From Lachnospiraceae bacterium UBA2868 (GTDB taxonomy: Bacteria; Bacillota_A; Clostridia; Lachnospirales; Lachnospiraceae): 10,420 bases of DNA. The stretch lies in assembly GCA_002350465.1 (NCBI GenBank), contig DEEW01000182.1, positions 19,739 to 30,158 of the forward strand, written 5' to 3'. The stretch's first letter is position 1, and each line of letters opens with the position of its first letter. A program made the position numbers and the translations under genes. This document shows, piece after piece, positions 1 to 6,228 of this stretch. Under the pieces are notes generated by a model, which searched no databases, was not told the origin of the DNA, and saw nothing but the letters and a program-made list of their open reading frames with translations.

Positions 1-603
1 CACCGCTAGAGATATCCATGTCATGGGATTTGTCAGCGAAGCAAGTATATTCTGCCACTCATCATCAGTCCCGGTCATTAAATCGGTGATAAACACACCT
101 ATCATCGCTCTCCCTATAAGAAGGGCAACAAATACGGCAACGAGAATGATGCTCTGTTTTATATTCTTTCTCTCAATTCCCGCGTTTTCGCGTTTTTCCT
201 TACCGCACACCCAGAACAGTATGTAGGCAGTGACACTTCCGGCTATAATCGGAAGCTGGGATATCACGTTCCAGATATCGATTTCGGGCAGCCCTTCTGC
301 GTACTTTATAGGCGCGATCGGAAATACAACAGACAAAACTGCGATCACGATCATAACCGCAGCCGTCGCAAGTGTCGTTATATATCCTGCCACAGGAAGA
401 CTCCGGTCATCCTTAAAGAGCAATTTGCCAAGTATCACACCGCAGGCCGGATACATCATCTGCACATTTACAAATACTGTCGTATTCAGTCCCTTTCGGT
501 TTGCCTCATACATTACAAGGCTCATCAAAAAGGTAAGTCCGTATGCAATTGCGATAAATACCCATAATCTTTTCTTATTCGTTTCAGTATTCTCGAATTC
601 CAT
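1..603 (-). CDS. CPBP-type intramembrane protease, N-terminal part (runs off left edge)
   Basis: The reading frame starts at ATG 603-601 and stays open for 201 codons to the window edge. It is very hydrophobic, with probable membrane segments near residues 13-31, 42-63, 72-94, 113-133 and 149-173. The section around residues 42-62 (NVQMMYPACGVILGKLLF) and the stretch DEWQNILASLTNPM at 181-194 resemble the N-terminal half of Lachnospiraceae CPBP (CAAX protease/bacteriocin-processing, Abi) proteins. The diagnostic Glu-Glu and His motifs lie further on and are outside the window, so the family call rests on overall resemblance. An AGAAGG ribosome site lies about 7 nt before the ATG. The gene follows folP after 56 nt and is probably cotranscribed with the folate genes. 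Known family members cleave prenylated or other membrane substrates; the substrate here is unknown. A different multi-pass membrane protein is possible. Confidence 0.6.
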   Translation of the reverse strand, partial: MEFENTETNKKRLWVFIAIAYGLTFLMSLVMYEANRKGLNTTVFVNVQMMYPACGVILGKLLFKDDRSLPVAGYITTLATAAVMIVIAVLSVVFPIAPIKYAEGLPEIDIWNVISQLPIIAGSVTAYILFWVCGKEKRENAGIERKNIKQSIILVAVFVALLIGRAMIGVFITDLMTGTDDEWQNILASLTNPMTWISLAV

Positions 604-659
604 TTATTATCCTTCTCACATATCTTCACAAGATTCACGCCAGCAGTAGATAACTTCTC

Positions 660-1505
660 TCAGCGCTCTGTTTTATGATTGCATACTGCCTCAAGAACCG
701 TGATTGCCTGTACATTCTCGGCAACATCGTGAACGCGGACTATTCCCACACCTGCGAGAGCGGCAAGTGTAGTCGTAACTATAGTTCCGGGAAGCCGCTG
801 TGTGGCTGGCACAGTCACGTTGTCGGTATTTTTGCTCAGGGCATCCCTCTGCTGAATACAAAAGTTAATAAACGATTTTCTGGAACATCCAAGAAGGATC
901 GGATAGCCGGTCTGGGTGATGAAGGGCAGATCGTTTAATACTTTCAGATTCTCATCCTGACTCTTTCCGAATCCGATGCCGGGATCCAGTATTATCCGTT
1001 CCCCCGCGATACCGAGATTCTCCGCATTTTCCGCCATTTTGATAAGAGCTTCGCAAAAATCATTTTGGTTAACATAATTCTTCTCGTATGTAAGTACCGT
1101 AAAAGCACCGCTTTTTGATATAACTTCTGCCATCTCCGGTGTCATACCGGCTCCTTCAACAGTATTAACAATATCGGCGCCTGCTGCCATTGCCGCAGCA
1201 GCCACTTCCGATTTCGTAGTATCGATGGATATGGGAATATCGGTTTTATTCCTTAACTCTTCTATAACGGGAATAACTCTTTCGAGCTCTTCTCCCACAC
1301 CTATTTTTTCATGACCCGGTCTTGTTGACTCGCCTCCGATGTCAATGATCGCAGCACCTTCTTCTATCATTTTCAAGGCATGAGCCACAGCGGCATCTGT
1401 TGTGTTATGTAAACCTCCGTCGGAAAACGAATCGGGAGTAACATTCAGAATACCCATCACATATGTATTTTTATTGAAATCAAACCCACTGTTCCTTATG
1501 ATCAT
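660..1505 (-). CDS. folP: dihydropteroate synthase
   Basis: The 281-residue protein is the normal length for dihydropteroate synthase, which joins 6-hydroxymethyl-7,8-dihydropterin pyrophosphate to p-aminobenzoate in cytoplasmic folate synthesis and is the sulfonamide target. Family signatures are in order: MGILNVTPDSFSDGG at 17-31, DIGGESTRPG at 55-64, SIDTTK at 93-98, LDPGIGFGK at 173-181, GCSRKSF at 206-212 and RVHD at 257-260. Two usual elements are altered. The Asn-Asp of the NDI/NDx segment reads Asn-Thr (VNTVEG, N114), and the usual MH(N/M) strand reads LTYEKN near 138-143. The TIM-barrel core and the pterin and phosphate residues otherwise look intact, so an active enzyme is likely. 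The gene begins 34 nt after the HD-protein stop and is part of the folate operon. AGAGG, about 10 nt before ATG 1505, is the probable ribosome site. Confidence 0.96.
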   Translation of the reverse strand: MIIRNSGFDFNKNTYVMGILNVTPDSFSDGGLHNTTDAAVAHALKMIEEGAAIIDIGGESTRPGHEKIGVGEELERVIPVIEELRNKTDIPISIDTTKSEVAAAAMAAGADIVNTVEGAGMTPEMAEVISKSGAFTVLTYEKNYVNQNDFCEALIKMAENAENLGIAGERIILDPGIGFGKSQDENLKVLNDLPFITQTGYPILLGCSRKSFINFCIQQRDALSKNTDNVTVPATQRLPGTIVTTTLAALAGVGIVRVHDVAENVQAITVLEAVCNHKTER

Positions 1506-1539
1506 CTCCGCTGTTACCTCTCATACTGCAATCGATTAA

Positions 1540-2022
1540 TCAGTACAGTATTCTCTTCACCCGCTTTTCCTCAGGCTTATGGCATGTATCAGCCGCCTTG
1601 CAAAGATAGCATTTTCTCGATGCCTTGTCGGCACGGTATATAAGTCCTGTCAGGTTTTCTTCATCCATCACCGCTTCATTTCCGTGGTTGATTATGGCAG
1701 CTATTATCATGTCAATCTCATCATCCGTATATCCGCACTCCTCCAGTATCAAAGGCGCGATGGCTGCACTTGCTATTTCATGCTCCACTCCGTGAATATA
1801 CTGTTCCTTACGGCCTATGTCATGTATAAGCGCTGCGGCATATACGATATCTCTTTGCACGTCTATTCCTTCATCAGCCGCCATCATCACCGCGATCCTT
1901 GCAACATCCAGATTATGCTCCATTCCGTGATGACAGTATATCCTCTCTTTTTCGAGTTCTTCTATTTCTCCCAGAAGCTCCCTGTATCTTCTGTTATTTA
2001 TAATGTTGTTTACCCTGTCCAT
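1540..2022 (-). CDS. HD-domain hydrolase of the folate operon
   Basis: The 160-residue protein of the HD phosphohydrolase superfamily lies between folC and folP. Metal ligands are visible as H36 (HGMEHN), H67-D68 in ALIHDIGR, further histidines H81 and H113, and the distal Asp D132 (YRADK). The C-terminus carries three cysteines, C138, C141 and C147 (RKCYLCKAADTC), a feature I associate with Clostridia relatives of this protein and which may bind metal. The frame is open upstream to 2094, but the ATG at 2022 is chosen. It follows the folC stop by 8 nt, has an AGGT-type ribosome site, and starts directly before the conserved part. Its role is not established. Its position suggests a phosphatase step on a folate precursor (dihydroneopterin triphosphate) or nucleotide housekeeping, and this is inference. 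Confidence 0.85.
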   Translation of the reverse strand: MDRVNNIINNRRYRELLGEIEELEKERIYCHHGMEHNLDVARIAVMMAADEGIDVQRDIVYAAALIHDIGRKEQYIHGVEHEIASAAIAPLILEECGYTDDEIDMIIAAIINHGNEAVMDEENLTGLIYRADKASRKCYLCKAADTCHKPEEKRVKRILY

Positions 2023-2030
2023 ATTACCTG

Positions 2031-3365
2031 TTATTTCTTCATATCCTCCAATACAATGTCTGTAAACTCCGCCAGATATGACAGCGACCCACATGCGATC
2101 ACTGCCGGAGAGCCTCCGCTTTCGGATATATTATTTGCATGGCTAAGCGCTGTTTTATATGCTTCCTTCAGATTCTTGCAGGTAGTGACATTAGAACAAT
2201 ACTTCTCGGCACATACCGCAAGCCTAGCCGCCGAAAGAGAACGTCCCTTAACTTTCGTTGAGACGGTAATCATTTCCTGTGCTACATCGGACAAGATCTC
2301 AACTATTCTCTCATATTCCTTGTCCACAAATATACCGATGATAAGTATTACGCTGCGATTGCCCATACACTCCTTGATTGTCTCTTTAAGCGCAATGGCG
2401 GCATCTATGTTATGAGCACCGTCAACTATAATAGGCGGATCGCCGCATATACATTCGAACCGGTAGGGCCACCTTGTTTTCTTAAGACCCTCCCTGATCA
2501 CATTTTCATCTATCACACACCCTTCAAGTAATTTTAAGGCTGCCAGTACACGGACCGCCTTTACCGCAAGAGGAGCATTTTCTGTCTGATAAGCTCCGGC
2601 AAGAGACACTACAACATTACTCATGCCGTCGATCCTCATGGACGTTCCCAGCGGAAAGAGATCGTAATCCTCACGTACAGCCGCACTTACAGGATATAGT
2701 GTGCTTCCTGTCATCTCGCATCTTTTCCTGATCACGTTTAATACTTCTTCTTTTGAATCAAGAGCGATCACCGGACAGTCGGTAGTAATGATGCCCGCTT
2801 TGTGAGCAGCTATCTGTTTAAGTGTATGTCCGAGATGGTGCATGTGGTCGAATCCTACGGATGTTATTACGCAGCAGAGTTTGTTTTTCACCACATTTGT
2901 GGCATCTTCCTTGCCGCCCATTCCACATTCGAGTATAACAACATCACATGATTTTTGCCTGAAATACAAAAAGGCGACGGCAGTCTCTATCTCAAACTGC
3001 GTCGCGCCTCCCGGCGACTCACATTTTAGCTTTGAATTAGCTTTTGCCACCTCGGCTACGGCCTCCGTGTAGTCCTTCATATCAATGGTCTCGCCGTTAA
3101 CCCTGAAGTGATCGCAGATTCCCGTAAGCGCCGGAGAATAATACATTCCCACTCTCAGCCCCGCGCAGCACAGAATGGACTCTATCATAGCCGCGGTGCT
3201 TCCCTTGCCGTTAGTACCCGCCACATGAATGAACTTAAGATCGTCCTGGGGATTGCCGAGAAGCACGCACAACCTCCTGATTCTGTCAAGCCCGGGGCGG
3301 CTTCCCAGTTTCGCCGCAGACTCCACATATTTGCGGGCCTGCTCAAAGCCTTTGATATCAACCAA
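2031..3365 (-). CDS. folC: bifunctional dihydrofolate synthase / folylpolyglutamate synthase
   Basis: The 444-residue Mur-ligase-type enzyme adds glutamate to dihydropteroate and then further glutamates to folates, using ATP. It shows the P-loop HVAGTNGKGS at 47-56, a GMGGKEDATN segment matching the family's GLGGRxDATN, the TSVGFDHMHHLG and AAHKAGI segments with the lysine that is carbamylated in relatives, and VDGAHN of the C-terminal domain. The N-terminus (KLGSRPGLDRI near 19-29, about 27 residues before the P-loop) matches normal FolC spacing, so the start is at 3365. That codon is TTG and it overlaps the stop of the preceding PH-domain gene by 8 nt. The only ribosome-site candidate is a weak GGGG about 11 nt upstream, so the gene is probably translationally coupled. 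Confidence 0.95.
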   Translation of the reverse strand: MVDIKGFEQARKYVESAAKLGSRPGLDRIRRLCVLLGNPQDDLKFIHVAGTNGKGSTAAMIESILCCAGLRVGMYYSPALTGICDHFRVNGETIDMKDYTEAVAEVAKANSKLKCESPGGATQFEIETAVAFLYFRQKSCDVVILECGMGGKEDATNVVKNKLCCVITSVGFDHMHHLGHTLKQIAAHKAGIITTDCPVIALDSKEEVLNVIRKRCEMTGSTLYPVSAAVREDYDLFPLGTSMRIDGMSNVVVSLAGAYQTENAPLAVKAVRVLAALKLLEGCVIDENVIREGLKKTRWPYRFECICGDPPIIVDGAHNIDAAIALKETIKECMGNRSVILIIGIFVDKEYERIVEILSDVAQEMITVSTKVKGRSLSAARLAVCAEKYCSNVTTCKNLKEAYKTALSHANNISESGGSPAVIACGSLSYLAEFTDIVLEDMKK

Positions 3366-3816
3366 TGTCGTCTACCCCGTCGGAAGCATCGGCATTAAGA
3401 CTCATTGTGTTAAGCGTACGGCGCTTCATCCGCATCTTCTCTGATTTTTCGAGAATAAAGTTCTTGATCTGTTCGGAGTACCTTACATGCTGAAGCCTTA
3501 ACACCTTATCCGTGGTATCCGATGTATAGCACACAACCGTTCCCAGACCGAACATCTTCTCGCACAACGATTTTTCAAGCTGCACATCCACTATTTTGTA
3601 CATATAGCAATCATTGATGATGGTTTTGAAAAAACCTTTATTTGTGGTAAGTATCTCGTCCTTCAGAAGATATTGGGTAAATGTCCAGGGCAAACCGAAA
3701 AACAGCCATCTCTTGCGCTCCGTAAATACAGGAGCCTCATCCTGATACTTGATTTCAGGTTCATTTGAATCTTTTGCGTCTCTTGCTTCATCGATCATAT
3801 TCTTATTGTCCGCCAT
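3358..3816 (-). CDS. PH-domain (bPH/DUF304-like) protein
   Basis: The 152-residue protein has a charged N-terminal tail of about 35 residues and then one domain at about 36-128. Key stretches are RWLFFGLPWTFTQYLL, NKGFFK, YKIVDVQLEKSLCEKMFGLG, and VVCYTSDTTDKVLRLQHV. The order 'strand, KGFF, a loop with K/R-V-DV, FGLGTV, S-D-T' is typical of the bacterial PH-like family formerly called DUF304. Members usually sit at the membrane or assemble into oligomers; no enzymatic role is known and there is no membrane segment here. It is the first gene of the folate operon, with GGAAGGAG about 10 nt before ATG 3816 and the promoter some 70 nt upstream. The basic C-terminal tail (KMRMKRR) ends in an acidic, Asp-rich stretch whose last codons overlap the folC start. 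Confidence 0.8.
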   Translation of the reverse strand: MADNKNMIDEARDAKDSNEPEIKYQDEAPVFTERKRWLFFGLPWTFTQYLLKDEILTTNKGFFKTIINDCYMYKIVDVQLEKSLCEKMFGLGTVVCYTSDTTDKVLRLQHVRYSEQIKNFILEKSEKMRMKRRTLNTMSLNADASDGVDDIG

Positions 3817-3883
3817 ATCCTCAAATCTCCTTCCGTCACCTCATTATTCTGTCCGGGTTTCTGTACCTCTCAATACGTCAAAT

Positions 3884-3912
3884 ATTATATAAAAAATCAC
3901 CCGCGTTATCAA
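3884..3912 (-). promoter_or_regulatory. sigma-A-type promoter of the folate operon
   Basis: Read on the minus strand, TTGATA (3912-3907) and TATAAT (3889-3884) are separated by exactly 17 nt. Transcription would begin near 3877 and give a leader of about 60 nt. No known riboswitch was recognised in that leader; it is too short for a tetrahydrofolate riboswitch. Confidence 0.75.
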
Positions 3913-3924
3913 CAAATGTTCCCA

Positions 3925-3953
3925 TTGCATTTTATTGCAGGATAGGATATTAT
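3925..3953 (+). promoter_or_regulatory. sigma-A-type promoter of the nitroreductase gene
   Basis: TTGCAT (3925-3930), a 17-nt spacer and TATTAT (3948-3953) form a good plus-strand promoter, back to back with the folate operon promoter. The leader of roughly 95 nt contains two small inverted repeats, ACAAC/GTTGT at 3969-3986 and CATGG/CCATG at 3996-4012. Either might be an operator or a short hairpin; I have no specific regulator to propose. Confidence 0.65.
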
Positions 3954-4056
3954 AAATGCTAATAGCCGACAACTACAATATGTTGTGTATTAATTCATGG
4001 ATCGTAACCATGAGTACGAAATAGCCAATGCACTATCTAAACAGCAAGGAGGTTAC

Positions 4057-4596
4057 ATGGAAGCATTAGAAAACATCCGAACAAGAAGAAGTATACGTAA
4101 GTTCACTGACGAGCCTGTCGATCACGCCACTTTGGAGAAGATCGTGGAGGCTGCCTCTTATTCACCCTCCTGGAAGAACACCCAGATAGTCAGATATATC
4201 GCGGTTGAAGATCCGGCTCTTAAAGCTAAGATCGCCAGGGAATGCACTACCGGATTTACATATAATGCTGGAACAATGGATTCGGCACCGATGATAATCG
4301 CGGTTACGGTTATCAAGGGCAGATGCGGTTTCGAGAAGGACGGATCATACACCACCAGCCGCAAGGATACATGGCAGATGTTTGATGCCGGGATCGCATC
4401 GCAAACGTTCTGTCTCGCAGCTCATGAGTACGGACTCGGCACCGTTATTATGGGAATATTTGATGATACACTTTCCGATGTTCTTGAGATTCCCGAGAAT
4501 CAGGAACTTGTCAATCTCATATGTATAGGACATCCGGCCGAGGCACCCGAAATGCCCAAAAGAAAATCGGTATCGGATCTGTTGTCTTACAAATGA
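4057..4596 (+). CDS. nitroreductase-family FMN oxidoreductase
   Basis: The 179-residue flavoprotein belongs to the nitroreductase superfamily (NAD(P)H-dependent, FMN-binding, usually dimeric). Visible signatures are the N-terminal RTRRSIRKF at 8-16, which contacts the FMN phosphate, the substrate/flavin loop [10 protein letters not shown] at 34-43, and GLGTVIMG at 126-133 with the following [16 protein letters not shown] stretch. The length fits the short 170-190 residue subgroup of Clostridia. The frame is open from 3997, but the ATG at 4057 is chosen because AAGGAGG (4046-4052) precedes it by 4 nt and because the family starts just before the RRSIR motif; the ATG at 3997 has no ribosome site. 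The physiological substrate cannot be read from sequence. It is the first gene of a transcript that continues, past a terminator, to pyrBI. Confidence 0.9.
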   Translation: MEALENIRTRRSIRKFTDEPVDHATLEKIVEAASYSPSWKNTQIVRYIAVEDPALKAKIARECTTGFTYNAGTMDSAPMIIAVTVIKGRCGFEKDGSYTTSRKDTWQMFDAGIASQTFCLAAHEYGLGTVIMGIFDDTLSDVLEIPENQELVNLICIGHPAEAPEMPKRKSVSDLLSYK

Positions 4597-4649
4597 TTTT
4601 CAGAGTCTCCTTTCGGAGACTCTTTTTTTATGTTAGAAGGGAGAATGTA
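4593..4649 (+). promoter_or_regulatory. possible pyrB leader reading frame through the attenuator
   Basis: An ATG at 4593 overlaps the nitroreductase stop (ATGA). It opens a frame of 19 codons, [19 protein letters not shown], that reads through the hairpin and the U tract and joins pyrB in phase without a stop. There is no Shine-Dalgarno of its own, so only coupled re-initiation could start it. The arrangement recalls the E. coli pyrBI leader, whose translation through the attenuator permits read-through. The frame could also be open by chance. Confidence 0.35.
4602..4629 (+). terminator. intrinsic terminator / candidate pyrB attenuator
   Basis: A perfect 9-bp stem, AGAGTCTCC (4602-4610) and GGAGACTCT (4615-4623), closes a TTTC loop and is followed by a run of seven T. 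It begins 6 nt after the nitroreductase stop and ends 20 nt before the pyrB start codon. No promoter fits between it and the pyrB ribosome site, so pyrB expression needs read-through. Confidence 0.85.
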
Positions 4650-5567
4650 ATGCGCCATTTAATGAGCCCCATGGACTTTTCCGTGGAAGAGTTGGATACT
4701 CTTATGGACCTCGCCGATGACATCCAGAAGGATCCGGCAAAATATGCCCATAAGTGCGACGGCAAAATACTTGCCACATGCTTCTATGAGCCGTCAACAA
4801 GAACAAGATTATCTTTTGAATCCGCAATGCTTCGTCTGGGAGGACAGGTACTCGGATTTGCCACCGCGGATTCTTCAAGCGCGGCAAAGGGCGAAAGCGT
4901 ATCGGATACCATAAGGATAATATCGAGCTACGCCGACATTTGTGCAATGCGCCATCCCAAAGAAGGTGCACCGATGGTTGCCGCAAGCAAATCATGGATA
5001 CCTGTGATCAACGCCGGAGACGGTGGTCATCAGCACCCCACACAGACACTGACCGACCTTATGACGATACGCTCCCTAAAGGGGAGTCTATCCAATATGA
5101 CCATCGGACTGTGCGGAGATCTCAAATTCGGTCGTACAGTTCACTCCCTTATTAATGCACTCATCAGATATGAAAATGTTTCCTTTGTTTTCATATCTCC
5201 TCCGGAGCTTAAAATCCCGGATTACATCAGGGAAGATGTCCTGATCAAAAACAACGTAAAGTTTGAAGAGGTAATAAAGCTTGATGACGTCATGCCAAAG
5301 CTGGATATCCTCTACATGACAAGAGTTCAGCGCGAGAGATTCTTCAACGAAGAAGACTATGTAAGACTCAAGGATTTTTACATACTCAACAAAGAAAAAA
5401 TGGCGCTTGCCAAGAAAGATATGATGGTGCTCCATCCTCTGCCCCGTGTCAACGAGATATCCGTCGAGGTCGACGAAGATGAACGCGCCATGTATTTCAA
5501 GCAGGTAAAATACGGCATGTACATCCGCATGGCGCTTATACTTACTCTTTTGGAACTGGCTGACTGA
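4650..5567 (+). CDS. pyrB: aspartate carbamoyltransferase, catalytic chain
   Basis: The 305-residue enzyme condenses carbamoyl phosphate with L-aspartate in the first committed step of pyrimidine synthesis. Carbamoyl-phosphate-binding STRTR is at 49-53 within [15 protein letters not shown]. The mobile 80s-loop lysine is K80 (AAKGES), HPTQTLTDL is at 129-137, MTRVQRERF at 223-231, and HPLPRV at 262-267. Length and motif spacing match E. coli PyrB. The frame is open upstream to 4521, but ATG 4650 is chosen because GGGAG precedes it by about 7 nt and the family begins with this [10 protein letters not shown] segment. pyrI follows after 15 nt, indicating a class B holoenzyme of catalytic trimers and regulatory dimers. 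Expression is probably attenuated by the hairpin just upstream. Confidence 0.97.
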   Translation: MRHLMSPMDFSVEELDTLMDLADDIQKDPAKYAHKCDGKILATCFYEPSTRTRLSFESAMLRLGGQVLGFATADSSSAAKGESVSDTIRIISSYADICAMRHPKEGAPMVAASKSWIPVINAGDGGHQHPTQTLTDLMTIRSLKGSLSNMTIGLCGDLKFGRTVHSLINALIRYENVSFVFISPPELKIPDYIREDVLIKNNVKFEEVIKLDDVMPKLDILYMTRVQRERFFNEEDYVRLKDFYILNKEKMALAKKDMMVLHPLPRVNEISVEVDEDERAMYFKQVKYGMYIRMALILTLLELAD

Positions 5568-5582
5568 TAAGGAGAAGATCAA

Positions 5583-6011
5583 ATGTTAAACGTAGGAAAA
5601 ATTGAAGAGGGATTTGTTCTCGATCATATGAATGCGGGCGAAAGCCTCCGGATATATCACGACTTAAAGCTCGACGAACTCGACTGTACCGTTGCCATGA
5701 TCATGAATGCAAAGAGTGAAAAGATGGGCAAGAAAGACATCCTCAAAGTCGAATGTCCGATCGATATGCTCGACCTTGACGTGCTCGGATTCATTGACCA
5801 TAAGATCACGGTCAATGTCATAAAGGACGGCGAGATCGTTGAAAAGAAAAGACTGTATCTGCCCAAGGAGATCAAAAACGTGATCAAGTGCAAGAACCCC
5901 AGATGCATCACAAGCATAGAGCAGGAACTCGATCACATATTCGTACTGACCGATCCCGCAACAGAGACATACAGATGCAAATACTGTGAGGAGACGTACT
6001 CCCGGATATAA
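5583..6011 (+). CDS. pyrI: aspartate carbamoyltransferase, regulatory chain
   Basis: The 142-residue regulatory subunit binds nucleotide effectors (CTP/UTP versus ATP in well-studied members) and holds catalytic trimers together. The N-terminal allosteric domain covers about 1-97 (LNVGKIEEGFVLDHMNAG at the start, KMGKKDILK near 47-55). The C-terminal zinc domain has C103 and C108 in KCKNPRC and C132 and C135 in RCKYC, the four zinc ligands in the expected spacing. AAGGAG (5569-5574) precedes ATG 5583 by 8 nt, and the gene directly follows pyrB. It is intact. What should be the next gene downstream is cut off after seven codons (see 6036). Confidence 0.95.
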   Translation: MLNVGKIEEGFVLDHMNAGESLRIYHDLKLDELDCTVAMIMNAKSEKMGKKDILKVECPIDMLDLDVLGFIDHKITVNVIKDGEIVEKKRLYLPKEIKNVIKCKNPRCITSIEQELDHIFVLTDPATETYRCKYCEETYSRI

Positions 6012-6035
6012 CAGGTCGAACGGAGGATACGGAAG

Positions 6036-6059
6036 ATGTCACTTGAAAACGTCAGATGA
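6036..6059 (+). pseudogene. 5' stub of a lost gene after pyrI
   Basis: GGAGG (6022-6026), nine nucleotides before ATG 6036, looks like the ribosome site of a third gene in the pyrBI operon. The frame reads only MSLENVR and then TGA. From about 6054 onward the sequence belongs to the opposite-strand DHH gene. This is best read as the start of a gene whose body has been replaced at a breakpoint. Seven residues are too few to identify it. Confidence 0.5.
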
Positions 6060-6228
6060 GGTTCGATTTTCTGATCTTAAACTTTCCGCTGTATATGATC
6101 TGCGCCTTTATGCCCTTCCCTGAAAAGTATCTGTACAGACCGAACGCGGATGCAAGCGCATCCGGGTCCGGATTGTCATGACACTGTATCGTTATCTTAT
6201 CGTATCCTTCAAGATCACTTAATCTCAT
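6052..6228 (-). pseudogene. DHH-family phosphoesterase, N-terminal fragment
   Basis: Only 58 codons remain of a gene that is normally about 310-330 codons in this family (NrnA-like oligoribonuclease/pAp phosphatase or c-di-nucleotide hydrolase). The fragment holds the first strand and the metal-binding motif, ITIQCHDNPDPDALASAFG, followed by the family-typical YSGKFKIRKSNL, and then TGA where relatives continue. The ATG at 6228 is preferred over 6234 because GAGG lies 9 nt before it and only 3 nt before the other. The gene start overlaps the last codons of the HD-GYP gene, so the two formed an operon. The missing DHH and DHHA1 parts mean this copy is non-functional as it stands. Confidence 0.75.

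Noticed and set aside
230..649. Plus-strand hydrophobic open frame at the left end
   Set aside because: The minus-strand frame has a good ribosome site, regular membrane segments and family resemblance; this one is its shadow.
2023..2094. Earlier start of the HD protein inside folC
   Set aside because: The 24 extra residues overlap folC coding sequence and do not resemble the family; the ATG after the folC stop is better placed.
1579..2415. Plus-strand open frame of 278 codons
   Set aside because: It runs antisense to the HD gene and folC, which both have clear family motifs, and it has no ribosome site or recognisable domain.
3817..3877. Riboswitch in the folate operon leader
   Set aside because: The leader is only about 60 nt and lacks any recognisable tetrahydrofolate or other aptamer core.
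3997..4056. N-terminal extension of the nitroreductase by 20 residues
   Set aside because: The ATG at 3997 has no ribosome site, whereas AAGGAGG precedes ATG 4057 and the family begins there.
5088..5582. Minus-strand open frame of 164 codons opposite pyrB
   Set aside because: It is antisense to the conserved second half of pyrB with no independent support.
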